Shown: positions 9,299-18,830, numbered from the stretch's first letter. The stretch is 64,000 nucleotides of DNA from Knoellia sp. Soil729 (GCF_001427985.1 NZ_LMSA01000004.1:62604-126603), one strand, 5' to 3'. Program-made: numbers and translations. The notes: generated by a model from the letters alone, not told the origin.

Positions 9299-11332
9299 CT
9301 ACTTGGCGCTGCCGCGCGGCCGGTCCCGCAGGGTCGTGGGGTCAGCCGCGGCCTCCTGCGGCGTGACCTCGATCTTGATGGGCGGCGTGGTGGTTCCCGT
9401 CGGCGGGATCTTGAGCTCCTGCAGGGCGTAGGTCATGACGTCGTGGAAGACGGGGCCGGACACCGTGCCGCCGTAGATGCTGGCGCTGGGCCGCTGGATG
9501 ATGACGGCCACGACGAGCTCGGGGTCGTCAGCCGGCGCGTAGCCGATGAAGCTGGCGGTCTTGCCGCTGTACTTGCGCAGCTTGGGGTCGTAGAAGTCGG
9601 CGGTGCCGGTCTTGCCTGCGACGCGGTAGCCCGGGATCTGCGCCTGCGGGGCGGTGCCCTCCTTGGACACTACGCCCTCCAGCATGGCGTTGACCTTGCT
9701 GGCGGTGTCCTGCGAGATGACCCGGCTGCCCGGCTTGGTCTCGGCCTTGGTGAACGTCCCGTTGGCGCCCGTCGTCCCCGCGATGAGGTTGGGCGTCATC
9801 CGCATGCCGCCGTTGGCGATGGTCTGGAAGACCGATGCCGCCTGGATCGCGGTGACGGACAGGCCCTGTCCGAAGACCACCGTGGAGCGCTGCGTGCCAC
9901 TCCACTTCTCCGAGGGGGCGAGCAGTCCCGCCGACTCGCCGGGGAAGCCCAGGCCGGAGCGCGAGCCCAGGCCGAACTTGCGGAAGTACTCCTCGAGCCG
10001 CTTGGACGTCAGCGTCTCGCCGATGAGGATCGTCCCGATGTTGCTCGACTCGGCCAGGGTGCCCGCGACCGTGCGGTTGATCGTCGGGTGCTCGTGGCTG
10101 TCCTTGAAGGACGCGTCGTAGCGCTGGAGCCGGTTGGGGATGACGACCGGCTGGTTGGGAGTGACCTTCTTGTCCTCCAGGGCGGCCGCCACGGTCATGA
10201 CCTTGGCCGTCGAGCCGGGCTCGAAGACGTCGTTGAGTGCCTTGTTGACCAGGCTCCCCTTGGCGCTGCCGACGTCGTTGGGGTCGTAGGTGGGATAGGA
10301 CGCCAGCGCGAGGACGTTGCCCGTCTTGGCGTTCATCACGACCGCGGTCCCGGACTGCCCGCCCATCTTGGCCATCTGCTGGGCGATCGCGTTCTGCGCG
10401 TACCACTGGATGTTGGAGTTCACCGTCAGGGTGACGTCGCGACCGTCGACGGCCTTGACCCCGCCCTGTCGACCCCCGGGGATCTTGGAGCCGTCGGGCG
10501 CCTTCTCGAAGACCGAGTGCCCAGGGGTGCCCTTGAGCGCCGTGTCCATCATCAGCTCGAGGCCGCCACCGGCCGCGCCGTCGTTGGTGACGAAGCCGAC
10601 CAGCGAGGCGGCGTTGGGTCCCTGCGGGTAGACCCGTTCAGGGACGGCCTCGGCGGAGTCCTTGTAGATGCCCGGGATGCCCAGGGCTGCGACCTTGCGC
10701 CAGGTGAGCGGGCTGACCTTGCGGTCCAGCACCTGGTAGCGGCCGCTGCCCCCGAGCTTGGGACGCAGGCTCTCGACCGACCGTCCGAGCAGCGGTGCAA
10801 GGGCCTTGGCCGCGAGGTCGACGGCGACACCGTTGGTCGCCTCGTCGCACGTGCGGTCCTTCTGCTTGTAGGTGCACACCGCGGTCGGGTCCGCGACGAC
10901 CGTGTCCCGGGCGCGGCTCGACGCGAGCACGACGCCGTCGGAGGAGGTGATCTTGCCGCGCAGCGCGGGGATCGTGACCTTCTCGGTGCGCTGCTCCAGG
11001 GCCTGGGCCGCCACGGCCGAGGAGTCGAAGCCCTGGATGCGCAGCAGCTGGGCCGCGAAGATGCTGAAGACGAAGAGCGTGGCGACCGTGAGGCCCCGCA
11101 TGCGGCGGCGCGGGTTGCCCGGGGGCTTGGTGGCGCCCCCGCGTGCCACAGGTGGACGTGCGACCCGACGAGGCAGGGTGCTCGTGCTGCCCTTCCTCGC
11201 CGCCGGCGGTTTGCGAGCGGCCGGGGCCTTGCGAGCAGCAGGCTTGCGAGGCGAGGGGGTGCGGCCGGAGGGAGTCGCACCGGGACGTCGAGGGTCGCGG
11301 CCACGAGGAGGTGGCGGCGTCCGGGGCGTCAC
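9299..11332 (-). CDS. ftsI: Septal penicillin-binding protein FtsI (PBP2b/PBP3 class)
   Basis: Class B penicillin-binding protein, the septal transpeptidase partner of FtsW. The 677 residues comprise about 80 Pro/Arg/Ala/Lys-rich cytoplasmic residues, one membrane anchor (LTVATLFVFSIFAAQLL), a dimerisation domain and the transpeptidase domain. The catalytic motifs are FEPGSTAKVMT (SxxK, Ser active site), LAESSNIG (SxN) and VAGKTGTADF (KTG). The start is GTG overlapping the stop of the FtsL-like gene (GTGA). The basic tail is long, as in other actinobacterial PbpB proteins. In actinobacteria the gene is also called pbpB. Confidence 0.96.
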   Translation of the reverse strand: MTPRTPPPPRGRDPRRPGATPSGRTPSPRKPAARKAPAARKPPAARKGSTSTLPRRVARPPVARGGATKPPGNPRRRMRGLTVATLFVFSIFAAQLLRIQGFDSSAVAAQALEQRTEKVTIPALRGKITSSDGVVLASSRARDTVVADPTAVCTYKQKDRTCDEATNGVAVDLAAKALAPLLGRSVESLRPKLGGSGRYQVLDRKVSPLTWRKVAALGIPGIYKDSAEAVPERVYPQGPNAASLVGFVTNDGAAGGGLELMMDTALKGTPGHSVFEKAPDGSKIPGGRQGGVKAVDGRDVTLTVNSNIQWYAQNAIAQQMAKMGGQSGTAVVMNAKTGNVLALASYPTYDPNDVGSAKGSLVNKALNDVFEPGSTAKVMTVAAALEDKKVTPNQPVVIPNRLQRYDASFKDSHEHPTINRTVAGTLAESSNIGTILIGETLTSKRLEEYFRKFGLGSRSGLGFPGESAGLLAPSEKWSGTQRSTVVFGQGLSVTAIQAASVFQTIANGGMRMTPNLIAGTTGANGTFTKAETKPGSRVISQDTASKVNAMLEGVVSKEGTAPQAQIPGYRVAGKTGTADFYDPKLRKYSGKTASFIGYAPADDPELVVAVIIQRPSASIYGGTVSGPVFHDVMTYALQELKIPPTGTTTPPIKIEVTPQEAAADPTTLRDRPRGSAK

Positions 11333-12033
11333 GGCGTCGCGGTGGCGGAGGGCGGAGCCGCCGGGCTCGGTGAGGTCTGGGTCGACGGGCTCGGGGTGGC
11401 CTGGTCGGCAGGCGGCGTCACCGCTGCCTGCTCCTTGGTCGACGTCGTCGTGCTGGTCGCACCGTTGCGCGAGTCGACGCTCGTGGTCGTGACCTCGATG
11501 TTGTCTCCCTTGACCGTCGTCACCGTCGTCGTGGTCACGGTGCCCACCGTCTTGACGGTGGCCAGTGGCGTGGTCGACGGACGGGCCGCCGCGGCGGCTG
11601 AGTTGCCCTGTGTGGCAACAGTAAATTCCTTCTTGGTGTCAGCAGCTTCCGCCACGCCGAGGATCTTGCCGTCACTGAGACGGAGGAAGGCCGCGGTCGT
11701 CGACGGGACCATGCCCAGGGCCAGGGCCTGCTGGGCGAGGCCGGCCGGAGCGCTCTGGGCGTCGATCGCGTGGTTGAGCTCCTCCTCAGCCGCAGCCAGC
11801 TGGTTGGAGGTGTCCTGGAGGTCGCCGAGGACGAACGAGCCCTTGGCCATGGCGGTGTTGAGCATGAGCACCCCGAGCAGCCCCGCGATGAGCAGTGCCA
11901 GGCAGGAGGCGACGAACGCCGGCTGACCGTGCTGCGGCTGCGTCCTGACGACCCGCAGCGGCCTGGGCCGCGCCGCCCGCGAGGCCGGCCGCAGTGCGGG
12001 GCGGTTGAGTGGACGTGCCGCGGTCGTGGTCAT
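11329..12033 (-). CDS. ftsL: FtsL-like bitopic cell-division protein
   Basis: Product of 234 residues between rsmH and ftsI, the usual place of FtsL. It has a basic N-terminus, one membrane helix at about residues 42-62 ([19 protein letters not shown]), then a stretch able to form a short coiled coil ([19 protein letters not shown]), and a Thr/Ser/Pro/Ala-rich tail of about 110 residues. The tail makes it twice the length of a typical FtsL. FtsL proteins bind the FtsQ/FtsB partners through the periplasmic coiled coil and activate FtsWI. The assignment rests on position and topology more than on sequence identity. The start ATG overlaps the rsmH stop. Confidence 0.75.
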   Translation of the reverse strand: MTTTAARPLNRPALRPASRAARPRPLRVVRTQPQHGQPAFVASCLALLIAGLLGVLMLNTAMAKGSFVLGDLQDTSNQLAAAEEELNHAIDAQSAPAGLAQQALALGMVPSTTAAFLRLSDGKILGVAEAADTKKEFTVATQGNSAAAAARPSTTPLATVKTVGTVTTTTVTTVKGDNIEVTTTSVDSRNGATSTTTSTKEQAAVTPPADQATPSPSTQTSPSPAAPPSATATP

Positions 12034-13010
12034 CGCCGGGCTCCTTTCGTGGGGCGGGTACGTTCGGCGACCCGCAGCCGTGCTGACGCGGATCGTGGGT
12101 TCATGGACTGCTCGGACGCGGAGGGCTCCTCGGCCCCCCGGGTCAGCAGACGCAGGTATGCCGCGTGCTCGGGCAGCTCGACCGGCATACCGGGCGGGGT
12201 GCTCGAGGTGGCGCCGGCGGCCAGGGCGCGCTTGGTGATGCGGTCCTCGAGCGAGTGGTAGGACAGGACCGCCATCCGGCCGCCGACGGCGAGCACGTCG
12301 ATCGCACCCGTGACCGCGCGCTGCCACGCGCCGAGCTCGTCGTTGACCTCGATGCGCAGCGCCTGGAAGGTGCGCTTGGCGGGGTGACCGCCGGTGCGCT
12401 GCGACGCCGCGGGAACGGCCTGTCGGAGCAGGTCGACGAGGCGGGCCGAGCGGGTGAACGGCTCGCTCTCGCGCTCACGGACGACGGCCGAGACGATGCG
12501 CTTGGCGAAGCGCTCCTCGCCGTAGTCGCGCAGGATCCGCAGGAGCTCGCCGGGCGCGTAGGTGTTGAGCACCTCGGCGGCCGTGATCCCACTGCCCTGG
12601 TCCATGCGCATGTCCAGCGGTGCGTCCTGCGCGTAGGCGAAGCCGCGGTCGGCCTCGTCGAGCTGGAGGGAGGAGACACCGAGGTCGAACAGGATCGCCT
12701 GGACCTCGCGCAGCCCGAGATCGGAGACGACCGTGTCGATCTCGTCGTAGACCGCGTGGACCCCGCGGAAGCGTGTCCCGAAGCGGGCCAGCCGCTCCCC
12801 CGCGAGCGCCAGCGCCTCCTCGTCGCGGTCGATGCCGATGACGGTGGCCTCGGGGCAGGCCTCGAGGAAGGCCTCGGCGTGACCGCCCATGCCGAGGGTG
12901 CCGTCGACAAGCACCGACCCCGGCTCGGTGAGGGCCGGGGCCAGGAGGCTGACGATGCGGTCGCGAAGGACGGGAACGTGCCGCTGTTCGGCGGCTCCCC
13001 GTGACTCCAT
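12030..13010 (-). CDS. rsmH: 16S rRNA (cytosine-1402-N4)-methyltransferase RsmH
   Basis: SAM-dependent enzyme (also MraW) that N4-methylates C1402 of 16S rRNA. The 326-residue product carries [11 protein letters not shown] at the N-terminus, the SAM-binding motif [23 protein letters not shown], the [12 protein letters not shown] segment, DMRMDQ and the C-terminal [11 protein letters not shown] motif, all as in the family. I chose the second of two nearby ATGs because an AGGAGA ribosome site lies seven to eight bases before it, overlapping the first ATG. Located directly after mraZ, as in most bacteria. Confidence 0.96.
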   Translation of the reverse strand: MESRGAAEQRHVPVLRDRIVSLLAPALTEPGSVLVDGTLGMGGHAEAFLEACPEATVIGIDRDEEALALAGERLARFGTRFRGVHAVYDEIDTVVSDLGLREVQAILFDLGVSSLQLDEADRGFAYAQDAPLDMRMDQGSGITAAEVLNTYAPGELLRILRDYGEERFAKRIVSAVVRERESEPFTRSARLVDLLRQAVPAASQRTGGHPAKRTFQALRIEVNDELGAWQRAVTGAIDVLAVGGRMAVLSYHSLEDRITKRALAAGATSSTPPGMPVELPEHAAYLRLLTRGAEEPSASEQSMNPRSASARLRVAERTRPTKGARR

Positions 13011-13164
13011 CTGACGTCTCCTCATGCGTGGTGTGCGTGTGCGGTGGTCGATCCCTGTGCTGGTGGCTCCTCCCCCGGCTCCTGGTCCCCATCCGTCCGG
13101 GGCCCGGCACGGGGGAAGTCGTGTCGGGAACCGGTCGGCTGGAGGCCGGGAGCCGGGGGTGGGC

Positions 13165-13596
13165 TCACATGAGTCCGGGGATGACCTCCTCGGACTGCTC
13201 GGAGTAGGCCTGCTCGGTGCTCGCCAGGTAGTCGTTCCAGGCGTCGGTGTCCCAGACCTCGACGCGTGAGCCGGTGCCGATGACGGTGCACTCGCGGGTG
13301 AGGCCGGCGTACTGGCGCAGGTGGGCCGGGACCGTGACGCGTCCCTGCTTGTCGGGGATCTCGTCGCTGGCGCCGGAGAGGAAGACGCGGATGTAGTCGC
13401 GCACGGCGCGGTTGGTGGTGGGCGCCGCCTGCATCTGCTCGGTCACCTTGACGAACTCGTCCATCGGGAAGACGTAGAGGCAGCGCTCCTGCCCACGGGT
13501 GACGACGAGACCGGTCGAGAGGCGCTCACGGAACTTCGCGGGCAGGAAGAGGCGGCCCTTGTCGTCCAGGCGGGGGGTGTGGGTACCCAGGAACAC
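13165..13596 (-). CDS. mraZ: MraZ transcriptional regulator
   Basis: DNA-binding AbrB-fold protein that autoregulates the dcw operon. The 143-residue product, exactly the usual family length, contains two MraZ repeats. The first has [20 protein letters not shown] and the second has the [18 protein letters not shown] block; the DxKGR core is present in both. The start is GTG giving VFLGTHTPR, preceded by GGGGAGGTGAG; longer starts add 13 residues not found in the family. It is first in the operon, 154 bases before rsmH. Upstream lie ten-base-periodic GTGGAG boxes that are probably its operator. Confidence 0.95.
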   Translation of the reverse strand: MFLGTHTPRLDDKGRLFLPAKFRERLSTGLVVTRGQERCLYVFPMDEFVKVTEQMQAAPTTNRAVRDYIRVFLSGASDEIPDKQGRVTVPAHLRQYAGLTRECTVIGTGSRVEVWDTDAWNDYLASTEQAYSEQSEEVIPGLM

Positions 13597-13629
13597 ACGC
13601 TCACCTCCCCATCCGTTTCGACCCGTGCG

Positions 13630-13665
13630 CGACACTTCTCTCCGGTTCGCTCCACTTTACTCCAC
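13630..13665 (-). promoter_or_regulatory. Probable MraZ operator: four 10-bp-periodic boxes
   Basis: Read on the minus strand towards mraZ, hexamers GTGGAG, GTGGAG, CCGGAG and GTGTCG begin exactly every ten bases, and the second is preceded by AAA (AAAGTGGAG). Known MraZ targets are short direct repeats with ten-base spacing (TGGG-type in E. coli, AAAGTG-type in mollicutes), so this layout fits an autoregulatory operator just upstream of mraZ. The last two boxes are degenerate. Binding is inferred. Confidence 0.7.
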
Positions 13666-13725
13666 CCATGACCGAAATCAAGCCGTTATCCGGTGAAACT
13701 GCCATGTTTCTGCAGGTCACAGCCG

Positions 13726-13745
13726 GTGGTGCAAAGTGGAGCAAA
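13726..13745 (+). promoter_or_regulatory. Second, oppositely oriented MraZ-box-like pair
   Basis: GTGGTGCAAA followed directly by GTGGAGCAAA, again with ten-base period and the AAAGTGGAG core, but on the plus strand. It is 60 bases from the mraZ set and points at the moxR operon. It may tie that operon to MraZ, or simply strengthen MraZ binding at a shared divergent control region. Confidence 0.5.
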
Positions 13746-13778
13746 CGCGCTTCCCGCGCGATTCTCGCGGCTCAGGCA

Positions 13779-13802
13779 CCCGGCATACCCCCGTATGCCG
13801 GG
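13779..13802. repeat. Inverted repeat built from the GTATGCCG motif
   Basis: Perfect ten-base arms CCCGGCATAC and GTATGCCGGG around a CCCC loop, in the divergent mraZ/moxR intergenic region. It is made of the TATGCCG 7-mer that recurs through the core part of the window. Its role is unknown: a hairpin in a leader transcript, or a protein site. Confidence 0.6.
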
Positions 13803-13942
13803 CCGCCACCGATCGCTCGAACCTCCCCCAGCCCCCGCCATGAGGCTTTTTGTGACCCGAGCACCTACCTCGGTGGAGGAATGTGGGGCAAGATGAAAAC
13901 CCGTTGCGCAGGGCTGCGGGAGCACTCATCCCAGGAGCCACC

Positions 13943-14965
13943 GTGTCGACACACGACGAGGTCCACCAGACGCAGGAGCAACGACGGCTCAACGGGGGGC
14001 CGGCCCGGTCCGGGGCTGCGCTCGACCAGGTGCTCCAGGTCGCCAGCTCGCTGCAGACGGCCATGAACACCGTCATCGAGGGCAAGCCAGCAGCGGTCCG
14101 CACGGCGGTGACGGCGCTGCTCGCCGAAGGACACCTGCTCATCGAGGACGTCCCCGGCGTCGGCAAGACGATGCTCGCCAAGACCCTCGCCCGCTGCATC
14201 GACGCCTCGGTGCGCCGCGTGCAGTTCACCCCCGACCTGCTGCCGAGCGACATCACCGGCGTCAGCGTCTACAACCAGGACGTGCGCGACTTCGAGTTCC
14301 GTCCGGGGGCGATCTTCGCCAACGTCGTCGTCGGTGACGAGATCAACCGCGCCTCACCCAAGACGCAGTCGGCGCTGCTCGAGTCGATGGAGGAGGCCCA
14401 GGTCACCGTCGACGGGACGACGTACGCGCTCCCCCGCCCGTTCATGGTCCTGGCCACCCAGAACCCCATCGAGATGGAGGGCACCTATCCGCTGCCCGAG
14501 GCACAGCGGGACCGCTTCATGGCGCGTATCTCGATGGGCTATCCGTCCGCGCGCAGCGAGGTCGACATGCTCGACCAGCACGGCGCCCACTCCCCGCTGG
14601 ACGACCTGCGACCCGTCACCGACGCGGCGACGGTGATCCAGATGATCGACGCGGTGCGCAGTGTGCACGCCTCGGCCGCCCTCAAGCAGTACGTCGTCGA
14701 CGTCACGCAGGCCACCCGCACGAGCTCGGCGCTGCGCCTCGGCGCGTCACCTCGGGCGAGCCTGCACCTGCTGCGCGCCAGCCGTGCCCACGCCGCCCTC
14801 GCCGGTCGCGACCACGTCCTGCCCGACGACGTGCAGTCCATGACCATCCCGGTGCTCGCGCACCGCCTCATGCTCACCGGTGAGAGCCAGCTGGCCCACC
14901 GGTCGGCGGCCGACGTGCTCACCGACCTGCTCCAGCGCGTCCGCGTGCCCGCCCCCACCCGCTGA
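13943..14965 (+). CDS. MoxR-family AAA+ ATPase
   Basis: Chaperone-like AAA+ ATPase of the MoxR family. The 340-residue product has Walker A in EDVPGVGKTMLAK, the FTPDLLPSDITG segment characteristic of MoxR proteins, Walker B in VVVGDEINRASPKTQ and the sensor region VLATQNPIEMEGTYPLPEAQ. The GTG start follows CAGGAG by about six bases; a longer in-frame start has no ribosome site. It leads a three-gene operon with a DUF58 protein and a membrane transglutaminase, a combination widely conserved in bacteria. MoxR proteins are thought to assemble or activate partner complexes with vWA/DUF58 proteins; the client here is unknown. Confidence 0.93.
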   Translation: MSTHDEVHQTQEQRRLNGGPARSGAALDQVLQVASSLQTAMNTVIEGKPAAVRTAVTALLAEGHLLIEDVPGVGKTMLAKTLARCIDASVRRVQFTPDLLPSDITGVSVYNQDVRDFEFRPGAIFANVVVGDEINRASPKTQSALLESMEEAQVTVDGTTYALPRPFMVLATQNPIEMEGTYPLPEAQRDRFMARISMGYPSARSEVDMLDQHGAHSPLDDLRPVTDAATVIQMIDAVRSVHASAALKQYVVDVTQATRTSSALRLGASPRASLHLLRASRAHAALAGRDHVLPDDVQSMTIPVLAHRLMLTGESQLAHRSAADVLTDLLQRVRVPAPTR

Positions 14966-14972
14966 GGCTGCC

Positions 14973-16235
14973 ATGCGACGGTTCCGCGACTCCCTCACGA
15001 CGCGTGGCGCTGCCTTCCTCGCGTCCGGGATCGTGCTCGTCCTCGCAGGCTTCGCCCTGGGCCAGCACGACCTCAGCCGCATCGGCATCGTGCTGTGCGC
15101 GCTGCCGCTCCTCGCCGGCTTCCTGGGCCGGCGGCACGACCTCTCGCTCGTCGTCGCCCGCGAGGCACGCCCCTCGCGGGTGACGATCGACGAGCCGGCC
15201 ATCGTGCAGATGACGGTCTCCAACCCGTCCCTGAACCGCTCGCCGGTGCTCTTCGCGGAGGAGCACCTCGACTACTCGCTGGGCGACCGACCGCGCTTCG
15301 TCATCCCTGCCCTGTCGACGGGCGTGTCGACCCACGTGGAGTATGCCGTCCGCGCCCACGCGCGCGGTGCGCACCGTCTCGGCCCGCTCGGCGTGCGCGT
15401 CCAGGACCCGTTCGGCCTCACGATGCGCCACGCCTCGCTGAGCAGCCACGACGAGCTCCTCGTGCTGCCGCGGGTCGTCGGACTGTCCGACGGCCGCGCC
15501 CTGGGCCGCGGACTCGGGTCCGAGGGTTCGGTGCCCCACCGCGTGGCCCTGCACGGTGAGGACGACCAGTCCATCCGTGAGTACCGTGACGGTGACGACC
15601 TCAGACGCATCCACTGGCCGGCGACCGCACGCACCGGCGAGCTCATGGTGCGACAGGAGGACCGGCCGGCCAAGCGCCGCGCGGTGGTCCTGCTCGACAC
15701 CAGGGCCCGCGCCCACGCCGGCTCCGGACCGTCCGGTTCGCTCGAGTGGGCCGTGACGATGGCCGCCTCCGCCGTGACCCACCTCCTCGACCTCGGCTTC
15801 GCCGTGCACCTGCTCACCCCCGATCCGGGGCAGGAGTCCGGCGTGCGCGAGGACTCCGACCTCGACCGTTCGCTCGAGACGCTCGCCCGGGCCGTGCCGA
15901 CCGACGAGGCCGGCATCGGCGGCATGCTGCACGCCGCCAGCGGAGCCACCGCCCAGGGTGGGCTCATCGTCGCCGTCATCGGAGCCGTGGACGACGACGC
16001 GGCGCGTGCCCTGTCCTCGTTGCGGCAACCCGGTGGGCCTGGACTGGCCTTCGTCGTCGACGCCGCCGCCTTCTCCAGCGGTGAGCGCGGGTCGAGCGAC
16101 GGCCCAGACCCGCGCGCGACCACCGCGGCACTGGCCGGCGCCGGGTGGTCGGCCGTCTCGGCGACCCCGGACCTGGCAGTGGCCGATGCCTGGGCCGGCG
16201 TCGCAGGCTCCCGCCGCATGGTCGGTGCGCGATGA
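14973..16235 (+). CDS. DUF58 (vWA-like) membrane-associated protein
   Basis: The 420-residue product has two N-terminal membrane segments (about residues 12-50), a beta-rich middle part and a DUF58 block recognised by REYRDGDDLRRIHWPATARTG, followed by a vWA-like domain beginning AVVLLDTRARAHAG. The ATG is seven bases after the moxR stop and the stop overlaps the next gene as ATGA, so the three genes are translated together. DUF58 proteins are the usual partner of MoxR ATPases. The biochemical role is not established. Confidence 0.88.
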   Translation: MRRFRDSLTTRGAAFLASGIVLVLAGFALGQHDLSRIGIVLCALPLLAGFLGRRHDLSLVVAREARPSRVTIDEPAIVQMTVSNPSLNRSPVLFAEEHLDYSLGDRPRFVIPALSTGVSTHVEYAVRAHARGAHRLGPLGVRVQDPFGLTMRHASLSSHDELLVLPRVVGLSDGRALGRGLGSEGSVPHRVALHGEDDQSIREYRDGDDLRRIHWPATARTGELMVRQEDRPAKRRAVVLLDTRARAHAGSGPSGSLEWAVTMAASAVTHLLDLGFAVHLLTPDPGQESGVREDSDLDRSLETLARAVPTDEAGIGGMLHAASGATAQGGLIVAVIGAVDDDAARALSSLRQPGGPGLAFVVDAAAFSSGERGSSDGPDPRATTAALAGAGWSAVSATPDLAVADAWAGVAGSRRMVGAR

Positions 16236-18544
16236 ACCGCACCCGCCCCACGGAGACCCTCCTCGCGGCCCTGGCGAGCTTCACCGTGGCCCTCCCCTTG
16301 CTCACGCTCTTCGACGCCAACACGTGGGTGCGTCCCAGCCTGCTGGCCATCGCCACCATCGCGCTGGCCGGCATGGGGCTGCGCCGGATGCGGGTCTCGG
16401 CGTGGGTCGTGGTGCTCGGGCAGCTCCTCGCCGGGTTCCTCATGGTCTCCTGGCTCCATGGCCGGGGGCACCTCTACCTCGGCATCGTGCCCGGACCGGA
16501 CACGGTGAAGTCGTTCGGCATCCTCTTCGGCGAGGCCGGTCAGACGGTCATGGCGTTCTCGGCACCGGTGCCGACGGAACGCGGGATCGTCGTCGCCATC
16601 ACGGTCCTCGTCGGGGTGACGGCCCTGGTCGTCGACGCCCTCGCCGTGACCCTGCGCTCGCCGGCGCTGGCAGGCCTCGCGCTGCTCACGGCATACCTCA
16701 TCTCTGCCACGAACTCCGGCGACGGACTCTCCTGGAAGTACTTCATCCTCCCGGTGGCGTTCTGGCTCTCGCTGCTCGCCACCCAGGGCATCGGCTCGGC
16801 GCGCCGCTGGGGCACTGCCGTGCCGCTGGGACGGGCAGGTGAGGATCGTGACCCGGTGCTCGGCGTCGCGGGGACTGCGCGGCTGCTCGGTGCCGGCGCC
16901 GTGGTTCTCGCCATCGTGCTCCCCACGGTCCTGCCACACCTGCCCACGACCTTCCTCGCGGACGGCCTCGGCCGCACCGAGAACTCCCGCGGCGGTAGCG
17001 GAGCCGTGAGCCTCAACACGACCCTGGACCTGCGCCGGTCCCTCGACGACCAGTCCCAGACTCCGGTCCTCACTTACACGACGTCGGCCACCAGCCCCGA
17101 ACCACTGCGGGTCGGCATCCTCACCGACTACCGGCGTGGCGAGTGGAGCACCAGCTTCGATGCCAACCGGCCCGTTCCCGGCGGTCGAGAGGAGCCGGTC
17201 GGCGATCCGGACATCAAGCGCACCACCCAGGAGGTCAAGGTCAGCGAGAACCGCCTGACCGGGCCACAGATCGCCCTGCCCACACCGCTGCTCGATGTCG
17301 ACCTGGGCAGCGTGGCGCTGCGCGAGAACTTCGTCGGCGGCTACGAGGTCGACCGGAGCGTCACGGACTACACCGCCTCCTACAGCCGGCTCGCTCCGAC
17401 GACCGTTGACTTCTCCGACGACGGGCGGAAGCCGCGCGGTTGGGAGGAGGGCGTCTACAACGACATCGACGGTGAGAGCATCTCCCGGCTCAGCGCGCTC
17501 GTGGACGAAGTCGTTCCCGCAGAAGCCACCCCGCTCGAGACGGCGCGCCTGCTGCAGGCGCACTTCCGCAGCAGCCAGTACACCTACTCCCTCCAGCTTC
17601 CCCAGCCGACCGATCCGGTCTCCGGTCGCACGATGATGGCCGACCCGCTGTCGAACTTCCTCGTCTCGCGCACGGGCTACTGCGTGCAGTTCGCGACGGC
17701 CTTCGTCATGGCCGCCCGGCTCAAGGACATCCCGGCCCGCATGGCCATCGGGTTCCTCCCCGGCATTCAGACGAACGGGACCTACACCGTGCGGGCCGCC
17801 GATGCGCATGCCTGGCCCGAGCTGTGGTTCCCCCACCTTGGCTGGACCCGCTTCGAGCCCACTCCGGGCACTCGCTCCGGCGGCGCCCCGGCCTACAGCC
17901 TCATCCCCACCGACACGAGCCCCGCGGAATCCTCGGCGCCCACGGCCACGGGCGCGGCCCCGACGCCGTCGGTCGCCGACCGCCCCGACCCCGACGCCGG
18001 AGCCGTCGACAGGTCGACGAGCACCTCTCCCGGCCCCTTCACGTGGCTGACCGACAACCTCCTGACGATCGTCGTCCTGCTGGCGATCGTGCTGTCCCTG
18101 CTCCTGCTGCCGGTCGCCGCGTCCGTGCGTCGACGCCGGCTGCGCACCGCGGCGCGCGACGATGCCGAGCGGGTCGAGGCCGACTGGTCCTCGCTCATCT
18201 CCCGGCTCGGTGACATCGGCATCGCCCCGCCCGAGGGCAGCACGCCACGTCAGGCCGGTGTCCGGCTCACCCACGACGCCCTCCTGCGCGGGGAGCCCCA
18301 GGAGGCGATGGGCCGCATCGTCGCCACCGTCGAGCAGGCCCGCTACGCCCCGCCGCACGCCCCGATCAACGACGTCAGCGCGGACGCCCGGACGGTGTGG
18401 AGGGCCGCGCTCTCGGCCCGTCAGCGCAGCGACCAGGTGCGGGCCCACCTCTTCCCGCGGGACGGCCTGCGTCAGTGGAACGACTCCCGGCAGGCTCTGC
18501 TGGAGTGGCCACGCGCCGCGTGGTCGCGCCTGCGCCGCCACTGA
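16232..18544 (+). CDS. Membrane transglutaminase-like protein (TgpA type)
   Basis: The 770-residue product has about six N-terminal membrane helices, a large extracellular region with a transglutaminase core, one more helix near residue 615 (LLTIVVLLAIVLSLLLLPV) and a cytoplasmic DUF4129-like tail. The Cys-His-Asp triad is visible in SRTGYCVQFATAF, in AADAHAWPELWF and in the Asp/Pro segment after it. It is translationally coupled to the DUF58 gene. TgpA-type proteins act at the cell envelope; the substrate is unknown. The next structure downstream is a strong hairpin, then the integrated element. Confidence 0.88.
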   Translation: MNRTRPTETLLAALASFTVALPLLTLFDANTWVRPSLLAIATIALAGMGLRRMRVSAWVVVLGQLLAGFLMVSWLHGRGHLYLGIVPGPDTVKSFGILFGEAGQTVMAFSAPVPTERGIVVAITVLVGVTALVVDALAVTLRSPALAGLALLTAYLISATNSGDGLSWKYFILPVAFWLSLLATQGIGSARRWGTAVPLGRAGEDRDPVLGVAGTARLLGAGAVVLAIVLPTVLPHLPTTFLADGLGRTENSRGGSGAVSLNTTLDLRRSLDDQSQTPVLTYTTSATSPEPLRVGILTDYRRGEWSTSFDANRPVPGGREEPVGDPDIKRTTQEVKVSENRLTGPQIALPTPLLDVDLGSVALRENFVGGYEVDRSVTDYTASYSRLAPTTVDFSDDGRKPRGWEEGVYNDIDGESISRLSALVDEVVPAEATPLETARLLQAHFRSSQYTYSLQLPQPTDPVSGRTMMADPLSNFLVSRTGYCVQFATAFVMAARLKDIPARMAIGFLPGIQTNGTYTVRAADAHAWPELWFPHLGWTRFEPTPGTRSGGAPAYSLIPTDTSPAESSAPTATGAAPTPSVADRPDPDAGAVDRSTSTSPGPFTWLTDNLLTIVVLLAIVLSLLLLPVAASVRRRRLRTAARDDAERVEADWSSLISRLGDIGIAPPEGSTPRQAGVRLTHDALLRGEPQEAMGRIVATVEQARYAPPHAPINDVSADARTVWRAALSARQRSDQVRAHLFPRDGLRQWNDSRQALLEWPRAAWSRLRRH

Positions 18545-18644
18545 CATCGAGTCCACACCCTCGGAACTTCGTGCCCTGGGACCGGGGCGCGCCGGGCCAG
18601 CGAGAACACCATGGGTGGCCGGTCGGACGCGGTCCCGGACGCAG

Positions 18645-18679
18645 GTATGCCGTGTGCCCGAGGTGGGCACACGGCATAC
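18645..18679. terminator. Perfect 15-bp hairpin, probable bidirectional terminator
   Basis: Arms GTATGCCGTGTGCCC and GGGCACACGGCATAC around a five-base loop, about 100 bases after the transglutaminase stop. No T-tract follows. In the chromosome before integration of the element this hairpin would also have lain just downstream of the sigma factor gene, so it may have served both converging transcripts. It contains the TATGCCG motif in both arms. Confidence 0.6.
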
Positions 18680-18707
18680 GTCGCGTGGTGCAGTGCTTCG
18701 CGGTCGC

Positions 18708-18727
18708 TCAGTCCAGGTAGTCGCGCA
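18708..18727. repeat. attL: displaced 3' end of the sigma factor gene
   Basis: TCAGTCCAGGTAGTCGCGCA matches the copy at 48877-48896 in 19 of 20 bases. Read on the minus strand it encodes Leu-Val-Arg-Asp-Tyr-Leu-Asp-stop when the bases just outside are included, against Ala-Leu-Arg-Asp-Tyr-Leu-Asp-stop for the intact gene. This is the left boundary of the integrated element and the original gene end left behind. Confidence 0.85.
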
Positions 18728-18740
18728 CTAGGAACGGCTG

Positions 18741-18788
18741 AGCGCTGTGCCTTCCTGCGTGACGAGCCTGCAGGTCAGGACGCTGTGC
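18741..18788. repeat. Left-end arm-type repeats (two copies)
   Basis: AGCGCTGTGC at 18741-18750 and GACGCTGTGC at 18779-18788 match AGCGCTGTGC at 48793-48802 near the other end. In the circular form all three would surround the core site, which is how arm-type integrase sites lie in many attP regions. Just beyond, 18794-18806 holds an inverted copy of the core (ATATCCTGGACTG). Confidence 0.5.
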
Positions 18789-18830
18789 AACGAAATATCC
18801 TGGACTGACGACTGTGGCGCCCGGCCCGGA

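Noticed and set aside
15272-18670. Very long minus-strand open frame opposite the DUF58 and transglutaminase genes
   Set aside because: Product is Arg/Gly/His-rich without domains and is antisense to three genes with clear motifs; a product of high GC third positions.
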